From NCBI GenBank assembly GCA_002291495.1, contig DBAE01000042.1:172-5204 (forward strand): a stretch of DNA of 5,033 nt. Direction: 5' to 3'. The notes under the pieces are model-generated. The model was not told the DNA's origin and did no database searches. It saw only the letters and a program-made list of their open reading frames with translations. Positions within the stretch are counted from its first letter, which is position 1. Each line of letters starts with the position of its first letter. The stretch is from Bacteriovoracaceae bacterium UBA1018 (GTDB taxonomy: Bacteria > Bdellovibrionota > UBA1018). A program made the translations under genes and the position numbers. This document shows positions 1 to 5,033 of the stretch, one piece after another.

Positions 1-761
1 CGCGCATCCCTGGAGATCAGGATGTCTTCTTTTTTGCTGTCCAAGATATCTCCGAAGTTCTGAAGCTTTTCCAAGAAGCAAGGCGTGCGCCTTTTGAAGT
101 TATGGCATTTGAATTTTTAATGCATAACTGCCTTGAAAAGGTGACTGAGCATCGGGGACTTAAGAGTCCTTTCCAACAGGCTTACGGGGCTTATGTACTT
201 CTTGAAGTGAAACGTCCAAACTCATCGGACGCTCAGCAAGTCCTAGATGATTGGCTTGCCGGTCTGTTTGAAAAAGGATTAGTCGTGGATGGAACTCTAG
301 CGCAGTCTCCGCGCGAGGCGCGCGATCTTTGGAGTCTTCGAGAAGGAATCAGTGAAAGCCTCTCACACGCTGGTTTTGTTCACAAAAACGATATCGCTTT
401 ACCCATTGCTCGGCTCGAGTCTTTTGTCGAAGAAATGTACTCCGTGATGCAAACACGTCATTCTGCTTTTGAAGTGTTTGTGTTTGGACACATTGGTGAT
501 GGAAATCTCCATATTAATACAATGAAGCCTGCTGCGATGGACAAGGGTGAATTCACTGCTCAATGCAAGAAGCTCGACATAGATTTATTCGAGATTGTGC
601 AGAAAAATGCTGGGAGTATATCCGCTGAGCACGGAATAGGGCTCTTGAAAAAAGATGCTTTGAAGTTTTCTCGGACTCCAGAAGAGATTGAGTATTTTAA
701 AGCGATCAAAAAAATATTTGATCCTGAGTTACTTCTTAATCCAGGGAAAATTTTTGACTGA
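1..761 (+). CDS. FAD-linked 2-hydroxyacid dehydrogenase, probably D-2-hydroxyglutarate dehydrogenase (C-terminal part, 5' end off window)
   Basis: The frame is open from the first base (first full codon at position 3) to TGA at 759-761. This gives 252 visible residues of a family usually about 450-480 long, so the N-terminal FAD-binding (PCMH/VAO-type) domain lies upstream of the window. What is visible is the substrate/metal-binding FAD-oxidase C-terminal domain: LWSLREGIS (Arg113), HKNDIALP (Lys128), FGHIGDGNLHIN (His163, His170, Asn172), SAEHGIG (Glu209, His210) and the terminal FDPELLLNPGKIFD. From family knowledge, the Arg, Lys and His residues bind the 2-hydroxyacid and the metal, and His of the EHG motif is the catalytic base. 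The GSISAEHGIG form and the HKND segment resemble human and Pseudomonas D-2-hydroxyglutarate dehydrogenase; D-lactate dehydrogenases usually have GEHG. It would oxidise D-2-hydroxyglutarate to 2-oxoglutarate and pass electrons to an electron-transfer flavoprotein or quinone. It converges on serA with a 13-bp gap. The broad family is very secure and the exact substrate is likely, but D-lactate or glycolate cannot be excluded without the N-terminus. Confidence 0.93.
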   Translation, partial: RIPGDQDVFFFAVQDISEVLKLFQEARRAPFEVMAFEFLMHNCLEKVTEHRGLKSPFQQAYGAYVLLEVKRPNSSDAQQVLDDWLAGLFEKGLVVDGTLAQSPREARDLWSLREGISESLSHAGFVHKNDIALPIARLESFVEEMYSVMQTRHSAFEVFVFGHIGDGNLHINTMKPAAMDKGEFTAQCKKLDIDLFEIVQKNAGSISAEHGIGLLKKDALKFSRTPEEIEYFKAIKKIFDPELLLNPGKIFD

Positions 762-774
762 AGCCCCAGTGCTA

Positions 775-2004
775 TTAGTAAAGCATGCGAGTTTTAATTG
801 AAGTTTCTAAATTCTCAATCGCTGTTTTTACTTCTCGTGAAAGGGCTTTGTCGGTGTCTAGGACAAGATAGCCAATATCTCCGTCCGTGGCCAATGTTTG
901 AGCCTGAATATTGACACCTAGTTCCGAAACGATGCGATTGATTTCACGCAAAACACCAGGAACGTTTCTATGTACGTTCAAAATTCGGTGAGTGTCTTTA
1001 CCGGGAGCCACATCCACACTTGGGAAGTTAACCGTTCCTGCTGTACATCCCGTATTAACGAATCGGATCAAACTTGCAGGAACTTCGGTTCCGATATTTG
1101 CTTGGGCTTCTTCGGTAGCCCCACCAATGTGAGGAGTGAGAATGACATTAGGAAGTTTCTGTAAATCAGTTTGGAACTGATCTGTATTCACTTCGGGTTC
1201 TTCAGGAAATACATCGATTGCGGCGCCCGCCAGATGTTGGCTCTTGAGGTGAGCTGATAGGGCCGCAATATCTACGACAGTTCCTCGACTTGCGTTGATC
1301 AAGTAACTCCCTTTTTTCATAATTCTGAGTTCAGCATCTCCGATCATCTTATGAGTGAGGGGAGTAGCAGGTACGTGAAGAGTGATGAAATCGCTTTCAC
1401 GCAAAAGTTCAGCGAGTGTATTGCAGCTCTTAGCGTTACCAAGCGGGAGTTTAGACAATACATCGAAAAACATCACGCGCATTCCAAGCGCTTCGGCGAG
1501 GGTAGAAACCTGGGATCCGATATGTCCGTACCCGATTATACCTAGGGTCTTTCCACGCACTTCAAAGCAACCGTTTGAAATCTTTTTCCAGACGTTCGTA
1601 TGCATTTCACCGCTTCTCTGAGCTAATTGGCGAGAGAGCATGATGATTTCCGCAATGACCATCTCGGCAACGCTTCGTGTATTGCCGAAAGGTGCATTAA
1701 ATACGGGTATGCCACGAGCTTTGGCAAAGTTGAGGTCAACTTGATTGGTTCCAATACAAAAACAACCTAGAGTAAGAAGTCGTTTCGCTTCCTTTAGGAC
1801 CTCTGCTGTTACTTGAGTTTTGCTACGAATGCCTAAGACGTGAACGTCTCGGATTTTTTCTTTAAGCTGAGCCTCACCCAGTGCCCCAGCCAAAGTTTCG
1901 ACCTGAAATCCCTCAGATGAAAACATCTCACGAGCAATCGGATGAATGTTTTCAAGAAGAAGTACTTTGATTTGATCCTTGGGAAATGAGGTCGCTGCTG
2001 TCAT
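775..2004 (-). CDS. serA: D-3-phosphoglycerate dehydrogenase, E. coli type with C-terminal ACT domain
   Basis: A complete 409-residue protein that aligns almost end to end with E. coli SerA (410 aa). It catalyses NAD-dependent oxidation of 3-phosphoglycerate to 3-phosphohydroxypyruvate, the first step of serine synthesis, in the cytoplasm. Numbered from the ATG at 2004: the substrate domain includes CFCIGTNQVDL (81-91) and FNAPFGNTRSVAE; the Rossmann nucleotide-binding loop is GYGHIG (158-163); and the catalytic set is Arg240 (NASRGTVVD), Glu269 (DVFPEEP) and His292 (TPHIGG), at the same numbers as in E. coli. The ACT domain near the end keeps His345, Asn347 (VHRNVPGV) and Asn365 (GVNIQAQ), the residues that bind the feedback inhibitor L-serine in E. 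coli. The ATG is preferred over an in-frame TTG nine bases upstream because MTAATSFPKDQIK lines up with the E. coli N-terminus. It lies 38 bp after the methyltransferase gene, so it is probably the last gene of that operon, and it converges on the flavoprotein gene. Confidence 0.98.
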   Translation of the reverse strand: MTAATSFPKDQIKVLLLENIHPIAREMFSSEGFQVETLAGALGEAQLKEKIRDVHVLGIRSKTQVTAEVLKEAKRLLTLGCFCIGTNQVDLNFAKARGIPVFNAPFGNTRSVAEMVIAEIIMLSRQLAQRSGEMHTNVWKKISNGCFEVRGKTLGIIGYGHIGSQVSTLAEALGMRVMFFDVLSKLPLGNAKSCNTLAELLRESDFITLHVPATPLTHKMIGDAELRIMKKGSYLINASRGTVVDIAALSAHLKSQHLAGAAIDVFPEEPEVNTDQFQTDLQKLPNVILTPHIGGATEEAQANIGTEVPASLIRFVNTGCTAGTVNFPSVDVAPGKDTHRILNVHRNVPGVLREINRIVSELGVNIQAQTLATDGDIGYLVLDTDKALSREVKTAIENLETSIKTRMLY

Positions 2005-2007
2005 AGG

Positions 2008-2011
2008 CCTC
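2008..2011 (-). promoter_or_regulatory. ribosome binding site of serA (GAGG, short spacing)
   Basis: Read on the minus strand, the sequence is TTGAGGCCTATG. GAGG is the only Shine-Dalgarno-like run close to the ATG, but it is only three bases from it, which is tighter than usual. If translation started instead at the TTG (2013-2011), the nearest purine run would be the GGG five bases before it. Homology favours the ATG; the site itself does not settle the choice. Confidence 0.4.
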
Positions 2012-2042
2012 AATATAGCCCAATTTGGCTAAAACGGGAGGA

Positions 2043-2825
2043 CTAAGTTTCGATCTTATGAGTCCAGTACAAATCCGTTCGATAAGGGAGTTCAATTTCA
2101 GTTTTCCCGCAAGTCTGTGGGTGTGTGGAGATCAGCTCAATCACCTGCGAGAGAAGGATGTCCTTTTTCTTTGGAGGCAGAGTGGCAATGAAACTGATCG
2201 AGGAAACACGGTCCACCATCATCTGAAGATCGCCTTTTTGTGAATGTCTAAACTGAATTTTTTTCAGTGGTTGAAAAAGTGAAGAGCCTTCAAAGGCGGC
2301 TTTCCAGTTCATGGTTTGGTATCGTGGTACATCGTGCTCACAGGAATCGATAATCTTGGTTAGCTCCGCGACCCACTCGATGGACTCATCCCGAACATTC
2401 CAGATGAGACCCAGTCGACCCTCTGGCTTCAAAATTCTATGAATTTCTAAGAGCGCAGAATGCGGTTCAAACCAATGGAAAGCTTGACCGACGCACACGA
2501 CATCCACTGATAGATCGCGAAGAGGGATCGCTTCTGCCGTACCCTCGAAGATGGGTATGTCTGGAAGATTTTCTGAAAACTTGTCTCTCATTGCGCTGAC
2601 CGGCTCGATAGCGAGGATATTTGCCCGAGAATCGGCTAAGGATGCGGCAAGTTTGCCTGTACCCGCGCCTAAATCGACGACTGTGGTGGTTGGACTGATC
2701 TGAAGGACATCTTTCATGGAGTCGATTGATGAGCTCGGATAGCCTGGTCGGCCCCGTTCATAAGCCTCTGGGGCCGTTTGATATCCGCGTGCGGCTGCTT
2801 GATGGATTTGTTTTGAAATGTTCAC
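2043..2825 (-). CDS. class I SAM-dependent methyltransferase, substrate unknown
   Basis: A cytoplasmic Rossmann-fold methyltransferase of 260 residues, counted from the GTG at 2825. In order: an N-terminal HQAAARGYQTAPEAYERGRPGYP segment typical of the family (about 8-30); motif I VVDLGAGTGK (49-58), which binds SAM; the acidic end of beta-2, AIEP (Glu74); GTAEAIPL (95-102); AFHWF (115-119); the post-motif LKPEGRL (132-138); WNVRDESIEWV (142-152); and a C-terminal ELPYRTDLYW. The AFHWF and WNVRDE combination marks a widespread group of Methyltransf_11/25 proteins that act on small molecules or have no known substrate. It is not an rRNA or DNA methyltransferase by motif. An in-frame TTG at 2912 would give 289 residues and a 34-bp overlap with the receiver gene, but the extra 29 residues look unlike a family N-terminus. 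The GTG has a good AGGG six bases upstream and begins just before the conserved segment. It lies between the receiver gene and serA on the same strand. Confidence 0.9.
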   Translation of the reverse strand: MNISKQIHQAAARGYQTAPEAYERGRPGYPSSSIDSMKDVLQISPTTTVVDLGAGTGKLAASLADSRANILAIEPVSAMRDKFSENLPDIPIFEGTAEAIPLRDLSVDVVCVGQAFHWFEPHSALLEIHRILKPEGRLGLIWNVRDESIEWVAELTKIIDSCEHDVPRYQTMNWKAAFEGSSLFQPLKKIQFRHSQKGDLQMMVDRVSSISFIATLPPKKKDILLSQVIELISTHPQTCGKTEIELPYRTDLYWTHKIET

Positions 2826-2831
2826 TGATTG

Positions 2832-2835
2832 CCCT
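2832..2835 (-). promoter_or_regulatory. ribosome binding site that decides the methyltransferase start (AGGG before GTG)
   Basis: On the minus strand, CAGGGCAATCAGTG places AGGG six bases before the GTG at 2825-2823, which is ideal spacing. This supports the 260-residue form over the longer TTG-initiated frame, which would start inside the receiver gene. Confidence 0.6.
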
Positions 2836-2878
2836 GATTTATCAAACCCATAAGTTTCGTCAAGAAGGTCAAAGCACT

Positions 2879-3268
2879 CTATGCAACGTTGTGCAAATCG
2901 GGCATTGCGCAATGTTTTTTGACGATGCGAAGCAATATTTCAATGTCCACGGGCTTTTTAACATACCCTCGTACATTTGGATTGGACGCGGCCTGGTCGC
3001 CAATGGCAGAAACGATAAAGACGGGTATAGCGGTAATCGTGTGACCCAGATCTTTCCTTGCCTCTAAGAACTCCCATCCATTCATGACTGGCATCATCAG
3101 ATCTAATAAAATCAAGCAGGGCTGGTCACCTGATTGGAGCCCATCCATAGCTTCGCGACCGTTGGCGTATGCACGCACATGGTAGCCTTCGAGTTCGAGC
3201 ACATCTCGAACGGCTTCACGGATGTCGAGGTCATCCTCGATGATCACGATTTTGTGACATGCATTCAT
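2879..3268 (-). CDS. single-domain response regulator (CheY-like receiver protein)
   Basis: A 129-residue protein consisting of one receiver domain and a short tail, with no DNA-binding or enzymatic output domain. All phosphorylation-site residues are present: the acidic pair Asp12/Asp13 (IIEDDLD), the phospho-acceptor Asp56 (ILLDLMMPVMNGWEFL), the Ser87 switch position (FIVSA) and Lys105 followed by Pro106 (YVKKPVD). It should therefore be phosphorylated by a histidine kinase and signal by protein-protein contact. No kinase gene is visible, so its partner is encoded elsewhere and the pathway is unknown. The start is ATG at 3268 with AGGA eight bases upstream (3280-3277). It is the first gene of a probable three-gene transcription unit, with 53 bp to the methyltransferase GTG. 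The LLDLMMPVMNGWEFL wording is typical of receivers found in hybrid kinases and orphan regulators, not of chemotaxis CheY proper. Confidence 0.95.
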   Translation of the reverse strand: MNACHKIVIIEDDLDIREAVRDVLELEGYHVRAYANGREAMDGLQSGDQPCLILLDLMMPVMNGWEFLEARKDLGHTITAIPVFIVSAIGDQAASNPNVRGYVKKPVDIEILLRIVKKHCAMPDLHNVA

Positions 3269-3338
3269 AAATCAATTCCTGTTGAGTGATGGAACGAGAC
3301 ATATTTCAAGATTTGGGCCGATGCAGTAGGGTGACCGC
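3269..3338. promoter_or_regulatory. divergent intergenic spacer holding start signals for both flanking genes
   Basis: This is the only divergent gap in the window, 70 bp between the ATG of the receiver gene (minus) and the ATG of the DUF6929-like gene (plus), so promoters for both probably lie in or near it. Ribosome binding sites are clear: TCCT at 3277-3280 (AGGA on the minus strand, 8 bases from its ATG) and AGGG at 3328-3331 (7 bases from its ATG). A TTGAGT at 3282-3287 could be a plus-strand -35, but the best following -10-like bases (TATTTC, 3302-3307) are too close at 14 bp. On the minus strand, TTGAAA has no convincing -10 partner. No sigma-70 promoter can be named with confidence. 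Confidence 0.45.
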
Positions 3339-4268
3339 ATGTTAGCTCTAAAAAAATTGCGAAATCTCGAACTGAGCCATCCCATATCTCCCGGAAGACC
3401 GAGCTATATTACGGCAGCCAGTGGGCTTGTGATCTTAGATCAGAAGATCTTTTTAGTCGCCGATGACGAGCATTTCCTTGCTACGTTTTCCGTAAATGCT
3501 TCTATCCCAGGTCATTTGAAGCGTCTTTTTGAAGGCGAGTTGCCTCTTGAGCACCGGGAGAGAAAAAAAGCAAAACCGGACCTAGAGGCTCTAACCCTAC
3601 TGCCCCGTGATGTATTCGGTTCGTCGGATGCTTTGCTTGCTCTGCCCTCCGGCTCGAAAAAGCGCAGATCCGCAGGTTGCCTCATTCCGATCGACCGAGG
3701 AGATGAGACAGCTCTTTCGGTTGAGCGCATTGATCTTTCGTTATCGTATGAAAGATTACGAAATGAATTTGAAGACCTAAATATTGAAGGGGCCGTCTGT
3801 CTTCAAGATCGTCTTCGTCTGTTTCAAAGAGGAAATTCAGAATTAAGGCAAAATGCAGCGATTGATCTAAATTCAGACAAAACGATTCAAGGTCTTAAGA
3901 CTTCCCGCTCAATTCCGCCAGAGGCCCTCGAACAAATTGTCCATTATGATTTAGGCGAACTGGGTGGCGTTCACTTGAGTTTTACTGATGCTTGCCGCGT
4001 GGAGAACGACGCATGCGCTTTTTTAGCAGCAGCAGAAGGGACCAAAAATACGTATGATGATGGAAAATTTCTTGGATCTATTCTCGGAATTATGGATCGT
4101 GATGGAAAGATCCTTCAGCGCTGGACTTTAGAGATTCAGTCTAAGCCAGAAGGAATCTGGTTTATCGAAAATTCCATTCAGAACGACTTTATGATCGTTA
4201 CAGATGCAGATGATGTCACTCAACCATCAGAGCTATTTTGTGGCCGTCTGCCTATCGGATCTTTCTGA
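3339..4268 (+). CDS. conserved protein of unknown function, DUF6929-like, probable beta-propeller
   Basis: A complete 309-residue protein starting at ATG 3339, with AGGG seven bases upstream. It has no signal peptide or membrane segment, so it is probably cytoplasmic. I recognise the pattern of the DUF6929 family from memory, but no function is known to me. Short beta-strand-rich stretches recur: GLVILDQKIFLVADDEHFLATF (29-50), LIPID (115-119), GAVCLQDRLRLFQRG (151-165), SILGIMDRDGKILQRWTLE (247-265) and FMIVTDADD (284-292). Three of these blades are led by a similar acidic turn: KPDLEAL (79-85), LNIEGAV (147-153) and KPEGIW (269-274). This is reminiscent of phytase-like or SdiA-regulated propellers, where a D-x-E-G turn often binds metal. 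AAAEGTKNTYDDGKFLGS (230-247) is a probable conserved loop. The last 36 bp overlap the convergent nuclease gene. The coding assignment is very secure, the family moderately so, and the fold is inferred. Confidence 0.9.
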   Translation: MLALKKLRNLELSHPISPGRPSYITAASGLVILDQKIFLVADDEHFLATFSVNASIPGHLKRLFEGELPLEHRERKKAKPDLEALTLLPRDVFGSSDALLALPSGSKKRRSAGCLIPIDRGDETALSVERIDLSLSYERLRNEFEDLNIEGAVCLQDRLRLFQRGNSELRQNAAIDLNSDKTIQGLKTSRSIPPEALEQIVHYDLGELGGVHLSFTDACRVENDACAFLAAAEGTKNTYDDGKFLGSILGIMDRDGKILQRWTLEIQSKPEGIWFIENSIQNDFMIVTDADDVTQPSELFCGRLPIGSF

Positions 4269-5033
4269 AGCCACTTTTCTTTTTGTCGCTAATTTACGCT
4301 TTAACTGCCTTGTAATAAGTTGATCCATTTTGCGTGACGGAATGAAGTTTCGATGTAATCGTGCACGCGTAGCCAGTTTCCGGGTTTCGCTCGGACCTAT
4401 TTCATAAAATTCGCGTACGATATTGAGATCGTTTTGAAGCGATGAATACATAAATTCTGGAATGTTCGTCTTTTCAAGTAATTTGAAAGTGATTAAACCC
4501 AGTAATTCGTCACTGGTTCCTCCTAGAAAAGCATCCAAGTGTGCTTTCCAGTTTTCCGGGAGGACCGCTTGGTAAACGTAAGGTGGGGAAGATTGGCAAA
4601 TTTTGGCGGGGAAATGGTACCGTTCCTTTTCGCACGTCGAGGCAAATAAAAGCCTCAGTAGAGCCATGTATCCTGATTTGACTTTACCTCGATGCTTAAA
4701 ACATCCGTATCGGCTGTAGTCACCTTGGATCTCTCGATTGCTAAGCCTAAAGTCTACAGTTGTATTTTGGCACTGAGATTTGCTTTCTGAGTACTTGAGG
4801 CCGAGAAATAGGTATTCAATCGGTTCCGTGCCTACAATATTATAAAAAGGACGGACTGCTCTTAATAGCTCGCTCTCACGGCGCAAAGCTTGCTTTCCAT
4901 TTTCGTGGACTTCCCACTGAAGATCTCGAACCTGCTCGATCATTTCTAAAATGGCGTCGGAAGTTTGTCCTGGTTTTGCCTGGAAGTATGACGCTAGCCG
5001 CTTTTTGAGTGAGTCAGCCTTTCCGATGTACAG
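4233..5033 (-). CDS. GIY-YIG endonuclease of UvrC/Cho type (5' end off window)
   Basis: The frame is open to the right edge, adding 30 residues before the first internal ATG (4943) for 266 visible residues. The visible part begins inside the GIY-YIG nuclease domain: LYIGKADSLKKRLASYF is the YIG half with the conserved Arg, and LRRESELLRAVRPFYN (50-65) matches the UvrC segment with the catalytic metal-binding Glu (here Glu53). The GIY half lies outside the window. After the nuclease domain, RYGCFKHRGKVKSGYMALLRLL faintly echoes the UvrC/Cho segment YFGPF...LxxLL. There is no UvrB-binding UVR domain, RNase H-like second nuclease domain or helix-hairpin-helix pair; the protein ends in a Lys/Arg-rich tail (RQLKRKLATKRK). 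It may therefore nick DNA on one side of a lesion, like E. coli Cho, or be the C-terminal part of a DnaQ exonuclease-GIY-YIG fusion. The internal ATG at 4943 is not the start, because it would remove the YIG motif. The TAG stop at 4233-4235 lies inside the convergent neighbour. Confidence 0.85.
   Translation of the reverse strand: MYIGKADSLKKRLASYFQAKPGQTSDAILEMIEQVRDLQWEVHENGKQALRRESELLRAVRPFYNIVGTEPIEYLFLGLKYSESKSQCQNTTVDFRLSNREIQGDYSRYGCFKHRGKVKSGYMALLRLLFASTCEKERYHFPAKICQSSPPYVYQAVLPENWKAHLDAFLGGTSDELLGLITFKLLEKTNIPEFMYSSLQNDLNIVREFYEIGPSETRKLATRARLHRNFIPSRKMDQLITRQLKRKLATKRKVASERSDRQTATK

Noticed and set aside
310..322. CGCGC-GAG-GCGCG inverted repeat
   Set aside because: It encodes the ordinary PREARD segment of the flavoprotein, and a five-bp GC stem inside coding sequence is not a support for function.
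704..723. Perfect 7-bp inverted repeat (GATCAAA, 6-base loop, TTTGATC) that resembles a terminator stem
   Set aside because: It lies wholly inside the conserved IKKIFDP coding segment before the stop codon, is AT-rich and has no following T-run, so chance is more likely.
757..770. ACTG/CAGT inverted repeat at the convergent junction, as a possible shared terminator
   Set aside because: The stem is only four base pairs with a six-base loop and does not extend outward; too weak to call.
970..1621. Short plus-strand open frames of 64-79 codons inside serA
   Set aside because: They are antisense shadows of a strongly conserved gene and have no recognisable domain.
2836..2863. Possible internal promoter on the minus strand before the methyltransferase (TTGACG, 16 bp, TAAATC)
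   Set aside because: The -35 is good but the -10 matches only three of six consensus bases, and transcription would start within the ribosome binding site.
2025..3067. Plus-strand open frames of 72 and 113 codons across the methyltransferase and receiver genes
   Set aside because: They run antisense to well-supported coding regions and their translations look like no known protein.
3512..3730. Minus-strand 72-codon frame inside the DUF6929-like gene
   Set aside because: Arg/Ser-rich translation typical of a reverse-strand shadow; the plus-strand gene is well supported.
1..5033. tRNA or rRNA genes, CRISPR arrays, insertion sequences, attachment sites
   Set aside because: No repeated spacers, terminal inverted repeats, transposase motifs or tRNA-like cloverleaf was seen; nearly all bases are in the six genes.

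Overview
This window is a densely packed stretch of bacterial chromosome, about 46% GC by eye. It has six protein genes, no RNA genes, and no mobile elements or CRISPR. The gene complement (E. coli-type SerA with an ACT domain, a D-2-hydroxyglutarate dehydrogenase-like flavoprotein, a stand-alone receiver protein and a Cho/UvrC-like GIY-YIG nuclease) suggests a Gram-negative proteobacterium in the broad sense. A Bdellovibrionota/Oligoflexia-type genome is a guess at low confidence.

Layout: (1) Positions 1-761, plus strand: the C-terminal half of an FAD-linked 2-hydroxyacid dehydrogenase, cut by the window edge. (2) Positions 3268 down to 775, minus strand: three co-directional genes with short gaps (53 and 38 bp), in the order single-domain response regulator, class I SAM methyltransferase, serA. 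They look like one transcription unit, and serA ends 13 bp from the stop codon of the flavoprotein gene (convergent). (3) Positions 3269-3338: a 70-bp divergent spacer that must hold the start signals for both sides. (4) Positions 3339-4268, plus strand: a conserved cytoplasmic protein of unknown function, probably a beta-propeller of the DUF6929 type. (5) Positions 5033 down to 4233, minus strand: a GIY-YIG endonuclease of UvrC/Cho type, cut at its N-terminus by the window edge. Its last 36 bp overlap the end of gene (4) in the convergent direction.

How the genes may work together: the clearest functional link is between serA and the flavoprotein. SerA makes 3-phosphohydroxypyruvate for serine synthesis, and in other bacteria it can also reduce 2-oxoglutarate to D-2-hydroxyglutarate. 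A D-2-hydroxyglutarate dehydrogenase returns that product to 2-oxoglutarate and helps pull the unfavourable SerA reaction forward. The motifs in the partial flavoprotein fit the D2HGDH branch better than the D-lactate branch, so this pair may be such a module. The receiver and methyltransferase upstream of serA have no evident biochemical link to it. Nothing here is a clear new system. The most open questions are the non-UvrC-like C-terminus of the nuclease and the function of the DUF6929-like protein.
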